Below are positions 21,678 to 32,047 of a DNA stretch of 33,861 bases, piece after piece; the stretch's first letter is position 1; the number at the start of each line of letters is the position of its first letter. The position numbers were made by a program, and so were the translations under genes. The stretch is from Ettlia oleoabundans (Eukaryota; Chlorophyta; Chlorophyceae; Chlamydomonadales). Below the pieces are notes generated by a model. That model did not search any database, was not told the origin of the DNA, and saw nothing but the letters and a program-made list of their open reading frames with translations. The stretch is from assembly GCA_019693395.1 (NCBI GenBank), contig JAAMXP010001087.1:1-33861 (forward strand), in the 5' to 3' direction.

Positions 21678-22611
21678 GGCTTGCTCTCGGGCACGCTGCG
21701 GTGGCCAGGCCCACGAGGAATTCAGTGGTGGAACGTAACCTTAATCTTCTCATGTGGGCTAAGGAGGCTAAAGGCTGGGGAGAACATGTTGAATTGAGGA
21801 TGCTTTAGTGGCTACCAGGTTTAACAAAATTTCAGACAACTCATTGTAAGTCGTGAACCCACCACTGCAGTGTTGTTCACGGTTGCTGCCGCAGGCTCGC
21901 CCACCAGGCGCTCCACCCCTGACTCGTGGAATGGTTGATGCTGCGTTGCACCAACTGGTGCGGTGGGCGCCTGTCCAACTTCCACGGGAGCAGCTGTCGG
22001 TGCTACAGAGCTCGAGTCTCGAAGCTGGTCCGAACCAGGTGCCCCGCTGTTTGGAGGCGTCATCACGGCGTAGCCTGCAAGCGTAATTCGTGCAAATGCT
22101 GAAAATGGCAGCTGCGTCCCGAGACCAGCAGTCTGCCTAACTGGCACCTGCCTGGCAGTGCCCAGCTGGCAGCTGCCGCCGCCGGACCCAGCGGAGCTTC
22201 ACCCTCCTTTCTCCATCAACCTATGCTAATTGATTCTAAAACTTGTAAAACTTGGTTTGAACAGATTCGCGCTGCAATGCTACAAGCTCATCCCACTTGT
22301 GGCAGTGGTGGTTCGGCACATGTGAGGCGGTGGCGGTGGCACGATGGCGGCGACGCTCATGACTACTTCCTGAGGTCTCTGCCCCCTTTCATTGATGCTG
22401 CACACTGAAGCATCGCACTTGATGTGCGTTGTTGTCAAATGTGCTCTCTTTGTCGTGCTAAGCAGAAGACTGGTGCCAGCAGAACTTCTACCACACAGCA
22501 CATTATCCATGAGCAGTACCCTGCTGACTGTACATCTTTAGAATCCCCTATCATCGGCCATTAGCATTCTTACGCCGTCCTTGTATCGCGTGTACTCTAG
22601 AATCGATCAGC
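21678..22611. promoter_or_regulatory. Divergent intergenic region phosphatase / GH3
   Basis: About 930 bp between two divergent start codons. No exon with family support was found. Expected content is two promoters and 5' UTRs; I cannot point to specific elements. Confidence 0.35.
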
Positions 22612-25600
22612 ATGGAGGCGTTCATAGCGGCCTGCAGCGCTCCCGCAGCGCATCAGCAGGCGGTGCTGGCGCGGCTGCTATCAATGCATGGCAGGGTCGA
22701 TGTGGTGAAGCGTCACGGCGTGCAATTGCCGCCGGACTGGATCTGCGCGGCAAAGGCTCTTGCTGCAGAAGGTGCTGTCGCCGGTGACGCATTCCAGGAC
22801 AGCAGCGTCTTGCAGCCCAGCCAACTTGAGCTGCTGGAAAAGCTACCCCTCACCACATATGAGGACTATGGCCCTGCCATCGAACGCGTCTTGGCAGCCG
22901 GCAGAGGGTTTGATGCCTCGAATGCAGCCAGCCAGCAGGAGTGGGAGGCGGCATTGCAGGAGGTGTGCGGCCAGCCGATATTTGCCTTCTGGAGCACTTC
23001 AGGCACCACCGGCAGCCAAAAGGAATTACCTGCCAGCATGGAGGCACTGCAGGGCTTGATGAGGGTGCGCTGGTGCAGCATGGCTGTTCAACATTTTGGG
23101 CGTGCTTGGTGATCTGCTGCGTGCGCTGTCGTCCCTGAAACTTGGTCGTTAGCTTGAAGGTTGAACCCACACCTCCTGCACCACCGCCTCTGCCTGCTTT
23201 CCCGCCTGACTTGCTGCGAGCATGCGTGCTTGATCGCAGACGTTTGGGCTGGTACAGGAAATGAACCCCATTGTTGCTCCTCCAGAAGCAAGGGGCAAGA
23301 CACTGAGCTTCTCATTCGCTCGGGAGGTGGAAGTGCGGGACATTGAAGAATGTGCAGAAATTTCCCCATTTCAACCTCCAGCTCGTGCAAATGCCCAGCT
23401 GTTGCAGCAGTTTTTATGATTTGTGTATCACCAGCCGTGCTTCTCCTGGTGCTACGCTTCTTCTGAGCCTTGTGAGCTCCCCTGCCGGGGGCCGTCTGCA
23501 GGTGTTCCCTAACGGTGTGTCGGTTGGGTCTGCCTCAAGCGTCAACATGCGGCGCATGCTGGCCATGCCAAAAACGTGAGAACAATGCTCCTGCAGATTA
23601 TAAGGCCGATCAATGCGTTTCTGGGGCATGCTTGGAGCGAGTAGGGAGCTGCAGGCACAATGTCTCAATGTTCTGCTGCCTACCTTGTGGCTTTGACAGC
23701 TGGAAACCTGCTGCATGCCGCATGGCTTGTACTGCCTGCTGACATCCGAAAGCCTTGCATCCCCTGCAGCAACCCTGCCATCATGCGCAACGTGCAATCG
23801 CTGAGCCCGCCGCTAGTGGTGGTGTCGGCGCGCGATGTGCACACATGCTACTACCTGCACTGGCTCTGTGCTCTGGCTCAGCGAGAGCAAGTCACAGTTA
23901 CTTCAGGCAAGGAAGCGGCGCTGCCGCCAGAGCTGTTCCCAGCCTGATCTTATACGCAACTATTTGCCACTGGCTTGTCCCAAGCAGTCAATTTTAGGCT
24001 TCTAGACCACCTGTGGCTTTCCCTTTTGCGCATAGAGAATGTCGTGTCTGGCCCATATATCGCCCAACCCCCACTTTGTGTTGCGCGTGCAACCTTGCAG
24101 ATATTTTTGGCGCAAACCTGCTGCTGGCAGTCAACCTTATGATTGACAGCTGGCCCCAGCTCATGTCTGACCTGGAAACAGGCCGCTGCTTAGCCTGGCT
24201 GCCAGCAAATGACACCCTGCCTGGCCCTGCATCGGCTGGCGGCTCCAACCACGGTGGGCTGCCTGCCCGCCATCTGATGTGAGGGAGGCTGTGGATGCGC
24301 AGCTGCAGGCCAGTGCTGAGCTGGCTCAGGAGCTGCAAAAGGTAGGCTGGGTGGTGGTCACCATCTGACGTGGCAGGGCAATGTAGATGAGAACAGAATG
24401 TAATCATTCGTCTCAGTAACCGTACGCTTGCGCTTGCGTTTGCGCTTGTGTGGGAAGCGAAATTGAGCTGTTTGAGCGACGTGCTTGTGATGCAAGCAAC
24501 CCAGAGCAGCCTTAGTCAAGCCGCCACATTGTTTAGTCCAAAGCTTGCCTGCAGATATTTGAGTTGGGTCGCCAAGGCCTTCTGGAGCGCCTGTTTCCCA
24601 ACCTCTGTTACATGGGCAGCATCCTCACAGGTGCACCCGTCTCCACTCTAAATCTCGCCCCTTTTGCTAGCCTGCAATACCATGCCCCAATCCTGTCCCT
24701 TGCATTTCGTACATGGAATGGTGGTTTTCATTTTCCGATTAATTGACGACCAGTTGCCTGTGCCAGAAGGACCCCCTAGTATCTTGATGCACTGCTGGAG
24801 ACCAAAAGGCGCACTATGCATGGTACACTGCATATGTGCCTGCTTTCCACCTCACGCGTGTGTCACGTGCTTGTCACCCTGCCGCCCCTTGCAGGGTCCA
24901 TGAGCAAGTACGTGCCACATCTGCGGGAGCTGCTGCCCACCATCCCCTTTGTGTCGGCCATGTATGGCGCCAGTGAGGGCTTGTTTGGACTGAGCAGCGA
25001 ACTGGTCGAGTTTGCTGCTGCCCGCCATGATGCAGCTGCAGCGGCAGCAGGCGGTCCAGCCGGGAGTGCGACAAACGGTGGCACCCCGGCTGCTGATGCA
25101 GCATCAGGCATGATTGCGCTGAAGCTGGGTGATGAGACGGAGAAAGGAGCGGAAGCGTGGGCGATCAGTCCTATTGCTGCATTTGCGGCGTTCCAGCAGG
25201 AAGAAGATGGGCAGAAGAGCTACGTGCTCATGCCCAATCAAGGTGCGCCGCAGAGACGTACCGCATATACCCATGCATGCATATGCCACTGGGTGAGACG
25301 CTCGGTTGCTATTGTTTTGGCTGTCAGTGCATGTTGATGTTATAGGGCATGCTAACGCCACTGCCGCGACTGGCAAGTATTGCACATGACCGAAAAGCCT
25401 GGCTGCCGGGCTGCTGCAGACTGCTACATGGAGTTTCTGCCTTATGACGGCAACTCACCAGACGAGGGTGCCAGGACAGTCAGGTGGGGGCCATATGGTC
25501 ATATACATCCCTTGCTCATGCCCACACCTGTATACACTGCAGTTGATTGCAAGCAACACCGCTTGCTTGGATGTGCAAGCTGCATGTTATGCTGAAGCAA

Positions 25601-26847
25601 CCTGCCAGTGGAAGTGAGGTCCTTTTCTGCCCTCTCCTGGGTCTGGCCCTGCCCCCCCACCTTCTTCTGGCTTGCCTGCCCTGGTGCCCCGCTGTCCACC
25701 CTCTGGCATCGACCTCACCTCCTCCTACCCCCAGGCTTGATGAGGTGGAGGTGGGCAGGCGCTACGAACTTGTGGTCACCAGCATCATGGGGCTTTTCAG
25801 GTACCGCATGGGCGACGTCCTGCGCTGTGTGGGGCACTTCCGCAGCACCCCAAAGGCAAGTGACCACCCTTTCGTTCAATTAGGCAGCATGCAGCTGGGG
25901 CAAAGGTGTCCAACTGCATCTTGCTGGCGTGCTATTGGGCAGCGGCCAAGCATTGACGCCAGGACTCTACTGCCCTGGCCTACATATATGGGTCCTATGC
26001 ATCGTTCAGGTTGTTGTGGAGGGGCGGCGTGGCCAGGTGTTGAATCTGGTTTACGATAAGGTAAGTGAAGCTCAGCTCGTGGCGGTGGAGGAGGCGGCAG
26101 AGGCTGTGCTACCTGGCGGCGCCCGTGCACTCAGGGAGTGGGCCGCCCGGGAGGAGCTACACACAAGGGGTAGCATCGACAGCAACGGGCGGAGTGATGC
26201 CGACACAGTGGGGCAATATGTGCTGTACTGGGAGCTGCGTTCTGAGGTGGCGGCTCCGGGGGAGGCTGAGGTGGAAGCCTGGGCCAACCAGCTGGATGCG
26301 GCGCTGCAGGCGCAGTGCCCCCTGTACGGTGTGGAGCGGAGGGGCAGAAGGATTGGGGGTGCAGAGATCAAGGTGGTGGGCACCGGGGCCTTCCAGGAAA
26401 TCAGGTGGGTGTAGGGTGGATGTGGATGAATGTGTGTGGCGCGGCAGCAGTGATGGTGTGATTGCTGCTGTTTTTTCCCCAAATGTGCCGCTGCTTGCAG
26501 GGTACATGCACTCATCTGTTGTTGGCACCTGAATGACATGGCACTTGATTGATGTTGCATGGGTTCCGCTGGATTGTGTTGATAGTTGCTCATCGTTGCC
26601 AGCTTTTCGGTTTGTCCTGTAAATCGCTGATCGTCCCGCCCGCCTGCCCGTCCAGCTGCCTGCCTGCCTCCCTGTTTGCAGGCAGCTGGCATATAAAGCA
26701 GGTGCTAGTGCATCGCAGTACAAGCCGCCTGTGGTGGTCAGCAAGGCGGAGCAGCAGCAGGCGTTGGAGCGGGGTGTGTTGGCCACATCACGCGTCGCTG
26801 CATACGCGCAGGGAAACACAAACTCGTGCAATTCCGTGGGGTGTTAG
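22612..26847 (+). CDS. GH3-family acyl-adenylase-like protein with two apparent frameshifts
   Basis: Ten exons: 22612-23064, 23258-23575, 23770-23906, 24101-24341, 24555-24630, 24895-25242, 25420-25483, 25735-25855, 26010-26404, 26682-26847; about 770 aa if both frames are bridged. GH3 enzymes adenylate carboxylic acids and, in land plants, conjugate jasmonate or auxin to amino acids; algal substrates are unknown. ATP-binding motif 1 is FWSTSGTTGSQK, motif 2 is SAMYGASEGLFG, motif 3 is FRYRMGDVLRCVG; PLTTYEDY, GSMSKYVPHLRELLP, CYMEFLPY and the C-terminal GAFQEIRQLAYKAGASASQYKPP also fit. Within exon 2 the frame breaks at a T5 run (23411-23415) and within exon 4 at a CCC (24266-24268); no intron rescues either. 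The change of one base at each run would join conserved-looking sequence. Introns 23907-24100 and 25856-26009 have GC donors. No TGTAA is visible before the next gene. Confidence 0.85.
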
Positions 26848-27126
26848 CAGTGCAGGAGAGCTGCTGATCCTTGCATCATGGATATGGATTTTCATGCATT
26901 GCTTTCTGCTGCAACCCTTTCCTACATACGTGTGATGCTTTGATGAGATAGTCTTCACAGCGGTGCAGGCGTTGGCAGAGCGGGCGCCAGCATGGCCGCA
27001 CCTGACCTGGCCGCACTAGCGTTGTCGTAACGTTACTGTTACAAGTTTGCTCGGCGCATACTACACTTCAAAAAGCTGGAGTTGCAACTTTGATCCCCAG
27101 TTTGTCGGGAACTCGGCAGTCAGCAA
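26848..27126. other. Spacer between GH3 and TIP41
   Basis: This 279-bp gap between tandem + strand genes has no TGTAA and no coding exon. It should hold the GH3 3' UTR and the TIP41 promoter. Confidence 0.4.
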
Positions 27127-30125
27127 ATGTTGTATCAAAGTGGCACGATTAATGAGAGCGGTGAGTATGTGATTCTTTTTATGGCCCCCCTCCTGCCGCG
27201 ATTGCAACCGGTTTGTATTGTTGCCGACCGACGCAACTTGCGCGCTGCCTTGCAGCCGTCAAACAAGCCAACGGCCAAGTTTTGAAGGGCGGAAGCGGCG
27301 TGAGGGTGGGAGGCTGGGTGATCTCCACCAACAAGGGCCCTATCACACGTGCGTGCCGTCACCGCCAGCGTCGAGTCGCCCCGTGACATGCCTGGCAGAA
27401 GGGCCTTGTGCCCTACAAACACTGCGTAGCAGTACCACTGATAGCATCATCGATGCACCCCACACTCTACCATGTCATTGGGAGCCTTGCTTGCTGTCAG
27501 AGCTGTGCCCATACTGGCAACTTGCAGCCTGTTACTTGCTGCCGCCAACAGCGCATGTGCACGTAACTGACTGCAGCGGATTCAGAGCTGGAGCGAATTA
27601 AGGAGGAGCTTGGCACCCTTGCTGCCCCTGAGCAGTTTTATGGGCGCAATCTCCTGCAGCTGACACACGAGGCCAGCGGCACAACCATCAGGTGGAAACG
27701 CATTTGAGGGGAGCATTCAATAGTAGCTGCGGTAGCTGTTAGCCAGCGCACTTGCGACTACGTGTGCAGTGTGTTGGACAACAGCCGCATGTTCAGCAGA
27801 TAGGGGTGGCACGGGTGCGAGCTGAGCAGCTTAGTTTTGGTGTCAGGTGGCATGCTTGCGGCAATCGTGAAACGCAACAACGCAGTTGCCTTGCCAACCC
27901 CTGCATTCCTTTGCTGATGCAGCTTCACTGCCTTGGATGCGCTCAAGGGATGGCTGGCGGACAAGTCAGGTGATTAGCGAGCGCAGTGTAAACAGCCGAT
28001 TAACCAGGCTGCCAACGGTTCCTGGCATGCTGGCTCGTTGTTTGACTGTTAACCATTCAACTTTCCTCCAGGGCGCAGCTGGTGCGCATGTGGCCTACAT
28101 TTGCAGACAGCTGGCTGCCAGACTTTTGCGGCAAAAGCCCTCCTTCCTCCTTTGCATGAGCGAAAGCAGGGTCTCCGGCTGTGTACCAGCTCTGTACCAT
28201 TTATGAACCCGCTGTGCACTGCAGCACCTGTCCATGTGGGAGCGGCTGAAGAGTGGATGCGGTCACGGCAGCAGGATATGGAGGTCCACGGAGCACAGCG
28301 GCTGGAGTATGACTGGTGAGCTTGGTGGCTGGGGTGGTGGTGGTGCAGCTGGTTGCTGGTTAGTTACGGGTTGTGTTCTGCCCCTGAACCTGGAAACCCT
28401 CCTGAACCGGGAAACCCTGTCCTCAACGGCATTGGACCCACGGTGTTGGCTACATCGCAACAAGTTGCCGTAGATGACAGGACTTACTCTCCAACCAGTA
28501 CTCTTTGGTTGTACTGCTATTCCACCCTTGTGCAGGACTTTTACCACCTGTTATGCAGGCACCGTCACCCCCAGCAGCAACAATGGCAGCAGCAGTTACA
28601 ACAGCAGCGGCAATCCCAGCAGCAACCCCACCGCTATTAACCCTGCGGCAGCAGCCCCGACAAGTGCAGCAGCAGGAGCAGATGCAGTCAAACCCGTGGT
28701 TAATGCGACGTCGTCTGCACAACAGCCGCAGTGGGAGGCCACATCTATGCAGATCAACCGTGGGCTGCTGACCAGTCGGGACCCTATCCTATATTATGAT
28801 GAGCTGGCATTGTATGAATCTGAGCTGGATGACCACGGTACCTCGCGGGTCAGCCTTAAGGTGAGGGGGGCGAAAGCCAGGTATCAAGCACGAGACAAAG
28901 TCGGTATCGCGGGATGAGGCATGTTTGGCGGGGAATCATAGTGAAGTATTGCCTAGAAGGCAGCAGAAGGCTTGAGGTGGGGTGAGCGTGGGCCGCTGGG
29001 GGGATGTAAAAACACAGAGCAAGGCAGGCGTTCTACCAGTTATGGTGGATGGCAGGGCTGCATAAGGGTGGGGAAGCGTTCGGCCAGGCTGGCAGGCCAA
29101 GAGGCGGCGCTGGGGTTTGCACCTGAGGTTTGCACCTGCTTGTACACAATTTTGCCATGCATGATGACCAGCGTGAGTCCCCCCCCGCCTCAGCAGGCTG
29201 GTCTTCTAGACATGTAAAACAAATCCCCGCATGGCTGCCTGCCGAGCGCAGGTGCGTGTTATGCCGCGTTGCTGGTACGTGTTGTTGCGTTACTGGCTTC
29301 GGGTTGACAACGTGATGGTGAGGCTAAGGGAGGTGAGTGGTGCCCGGCAAGCTCGTGCATGGCTGTGCTTGGCTGGCAAAGTTGAGAATGACGTTGGCAT
29401 AGCACGGCATTCCTGCCGTGCGGATCCTTCGACTTTTCCAAGTCAAGTCGCGTGTTGCACGTTACTGACGTTTGGCAAACGGTAGACACGAAGCGCATGA
29501 CAGGTGCTGTCCTGCCCACTTGGTGCTGGCTGCCTTTGCATTCTTGGTGCAGGCGCGCCTGTTTTGCCAGTTTGACACCGCTGAGGGCGCAGCGACAATG
29601 TTGCGAGAGGTGAGAGTGTTTAACGCAGTAGTAATAGGCACAACAGTAAGCAAGACATTTTACGACAAAATTGGCAGGCGGTGGTAGGGCCTGTCCTAGC
29701 GTGTCTCATTTTTGAACCGATGTTGCATGTTGCAGCCTGGGCAGCTGACTCACGTTTGCATGCTTGCATCCTTGCAAACAAAGCCTGCAGGTGCGGTACC
29801 ACGAAGGCAGCTTTGCTGAGCTGCGGGCAGCTGGGGCGCCGGCGGAAGGGCCGGCATATGCAGATGCAGGTCCGTAGCATACTGTCCTTACGCCCATGCA
29901 GTTGCGCGCTCATCAACGTAAACTGTGCGTATGCTGATGCGAGCGCAATCTATGGTGGTCGCGTCGCTAGATTCACCTGTCCTAGAAACTGACAACTCAA
30001 TTCGACCCTGTTGATGCACACTTGGTGCACCGTCGGCCATGTATGCAGATAGCGCAGCGGCGGCGCTGATGGCCGTGGCTCCTGTGGGCGTAACGCACTA
30101 TCGCATGGAGCAGCTGCGCTTGTAG
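27127..30125 (+). CDS. TIP41: TIP41-like regulator of PP2A-type phosphatases / TOR signalling
   Basis: Complete model of 332 aa from exons 27127-27160, 27256-27348, 27577-27691, 27923-27969, 28225-28315, 28536-28860, 29252-29332, 29553-29609, 29791-29869, 30049-30125, all GT-AG and in phase. TIP41 binds TAP42 and PP2A-like catalytic subunits and acts in TOR signalling. Family blocks in order: GGWVISTNKGPIT (30-42), PEQFYGRNLLQLTHEASG, FTALDALKGWL, VHVGAAEEWMRSR, LEYDWTFTTCYAGT, RDPILYYDELALYESELDDHG, SLKVRVMPRCWYVLLRYWLRVD (about 233-254), VRYHEGSFAELRAAG. After YDWTFTT there is an insert of about 60 Ser/Asn/Ala/Gln-rich residues, longer than in yeast or human. The 34-nt first exon (MLYQSGTINES) is chosen for its strong GTGAGT donor and phase. 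No TGTAA is seen soon after the stop, where LINE-like sequence begins. Confidence 0.94.
29402..29421. repeat. 8-bp stem hairpin in a TIP41 intron
   Basis: GCACGGCA and TGCCGTGC are perfect complements around a TTCC loop, inside TIP41 intron 7. It is short and may have no function. Confidence 0.5.
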
Positions 30126-30250
30126 TGGGGGGCACTTCAGCCCATCCACTGATCGGACGAATTTGACTGGGGTTGGCTTTTTTGTAGGAATGGATGTAGT
30201 AACCTCGTACTAGTATGCAGCAAGAGGCGGCCCCTCCGGGCCCTCAACCA

Positions 30251-30264
30251 ACGCCCAAGGGCGT
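30251..30264. repeat. Short hairpin beside a LINE-type tail
   Basis: ACGCCC-AA-GGGCGT is a perfect inverted repeat with a two-base loop. It sits between a GC-rich block (30225-30243) and the ATTC microsatellite, at the left edge of the transposon-rich area. Confidence 0.6.
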
Positions 30265-30266
30265 AT

Positions 30267-30295
30267 TTATTCATTCATTCATTCATTCATTTATG
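30267..30295. repeat. ATTC microsatellite, minus-strand LINE-type tail
   Basis: About five ATTC units end in CATTCATTTATG. On the minus strand this reads CATAAATGAATG followed by TGAA repeats, like the simple-repeat 3' tail of a non-LTR retroelement. The same 12-mer occurs in the opposite orientation at 31637-31648. Confidence 0.55.
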
Positions 30296-31648
30296 CTCCA
30301 AGCGGACAAACCAAAAAGGAGCCCAAGAGAAGGCCTGCCGCAGCCATAGCGCGCACTTGGCACGACTCTCGCTACAACACAGCGCCAGGACAGTAGCCAA
30401 GCACAATAGCAAGGCAAAGAGGCACAGGTATAGACGGACCACCACGGAACATGCAACACTGTCATAGCAGAATCGAAGTGGGAGGAGGCGGGGCTTGGCA
30501 GCGCAGACGCTGGCGAAAGCATGCATGACACGGCGGTGGCCGTGATCACAAGGTTGATGCGCGGTGGGATTATGGACGAATGCAAGGCATCGCAACTAGA
30601 GGAGCATGAGGCTGATGCCAAACGACTGCCATCATGGCTCTTGCCCAAAAGCATTGTCAGTGCCGAGACGTCGACCAAAATGAGGCCATCCTGCGCATCC
30701 ATGGGCTACCGCCACAGCCAACCCAGGCCGCTGCCAACAAGGGTGACTATACAGTCGAGGTAGTGGAAGTGGGCTTCTGCTCCGACACCAGGTGGAGGGA
30801 GAAAGTGGCAGACAAGCTGATACAGCACGCACACCTTATGGAGGCATTGAGGCTCGCTGGCTGGAAGGTGGATGACACACCGCACATATTAGTGTTGGGC
30901 GCCTGCGGTGCCGTTTATCTCAGTGGCCACCAGGCCCTTCAGAAGTTATGACTGCATCCGAAACGCTGCAAAGAACTCCTCACCCACCTACAACTCATTG
31001 CTGTCACAATGGCATATGACATCAGTATGGCACGGCGGCTACTGGAGCACTCAGGCCTTGACACCGATCGCAAGCGATCGGAAGTTCCGACCGGCCGTCT
31101 CCAGCGCTGCTGCGCCTGGCCCTGGAGCTGCAGTCTGCACCTGTTACTGCATTGGCAGTGGCGTCGGGTGGAAGGGCGCGCCAAAGTTGAGCGACGAGCA
31201 GAGCAGCTCTGCCCCTACAGGTCTGGAACTGCTGGTGCCACTTGGGGCAGTTCAGGGAGCACTGGGCAGGCACAGGCAAAGAGTTCGAGCGATGTCAGGA
31301 GGGCAGGGCAGCGGAGGGAGTGAGTACAAGTGCTTGACACATTTGAACATGGGGCTGGCGGCGCGTGGACAACAGAATCAGAATGTCAGGGTTGCGGCGG
31401 GAAACGTGCCGCTTGCACACAGCGCCAGCACACACACCTACAGCCTTGGGCAGCTTTGGCACGAAATCTGCTGCGCATCTGTGCACCAGAGGTAGGCTGG
31501 CACCCCCTGGGCCTGCTTCTTTGGCCAGCGGATCAGCCATTGCCAGGACGAGTATGGAGGACTGGAAGACACTCCTGACTGAGGGATGTTACAGAGTTTG
31601 CGCCAGGATACCCGCTGGCGGGGAGGTACAATCAGACATAAATGAATG
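30296..31648 (+). mobile_element. Degenerate LINE remnant, sense on the plus strand
   Basis: From about 30521 the + strand encodes pieces resembling the C-terminal part of algal LINE ORF2: KRLPSWLLPKS, then in another frame ILRIHGLPP, VVEVGFCSDTRWREKVADK and RLAGWKVDD, then ARRLLEHS. The frame 30634-31323 is broken by a TGA at 30949-30951, and a frame change lies near 30630-30690, so it is not functional. A 104-bp piece at 31444-31547 is shared with the minus-strand LINE. The right end, ATAAATGAATGAG at 31638-31650, looks like a LINE tail. No RT domain is visible, so the copy is 5'-truncated. The left end may belong to a second, oppositely oriented insertion. Confidence 0.6.
31444..31547 (+). 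repeat. Inverted repeat arm, copy 1
   Basis: This 104-bp segment matches the reverse complement of 33264-33367 with three differences that I counted. Read on + it encodes LLRICAPEVGWHPLGLLLW, the same peptide as in the minus-strand LINE ORF. Confidence 0.9.
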
Positions 31649-32047
31649 AGTGCACCGACCACTGCTCTACCAAATGGGATCATTTAGGATTGAGTACCGT
31701 GGATGGGCGTGGTCAAAGTGTGTGGGTGTCGGTAGGGGCGGGAAGGTTGTTACAAAAAGGGGGGGGCTCAAATGAACAAGGGTAGGCAACCGCCACCGTC
31801 CCAACCGGGCCAGTTAGCGCTGTCCGTTGCTACCACCACCTACTCTAGGCACAAGGAGCTTCATGGAGCGTCCCAGATGCAGGCAGTGGCAACAGTGGTC
31901 ATTGCATGGGAGGCTACCGAAGGGGGAGGGGGCAAGGCAGCCAGGATCATACAGCGGCAGGAGAATCGGCAGGTATCACAAAGGTGAAAAGTGAAATGGG
32001 GGTGGGTGCGAGGTAAGGTGAAAAAAAAGGGAAGGCAGATTGGCTGA
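31649..32047. other. Non-coding stretch, probable LINE 3' UTR
   Basis: This 399-bp stretch lies downstream of the minus-strand LINE stop codon and contains a G8 run and an A-rich tract. No gene is seen. It is probably the 3' UTR of that LINE plus old insertion debris. Confidence 0.4.

Noticed and set aside
28073..28115. A possible extra TIP41 exon (GAAGAHVAYICRQ frame)
   Set aside because: Joining the exon ending at 27969 directly to 28225 already gives the conserved VHVGAAEEW block in phase; the extra piece has no counterpart in the family.
29402..29421. The perfect hairpin as a possible small RNA gene
   Set aside because: An 8-bp stem with a 4-base loop is far too short for a miRNA precursor, and it lies in an intron without further structure.
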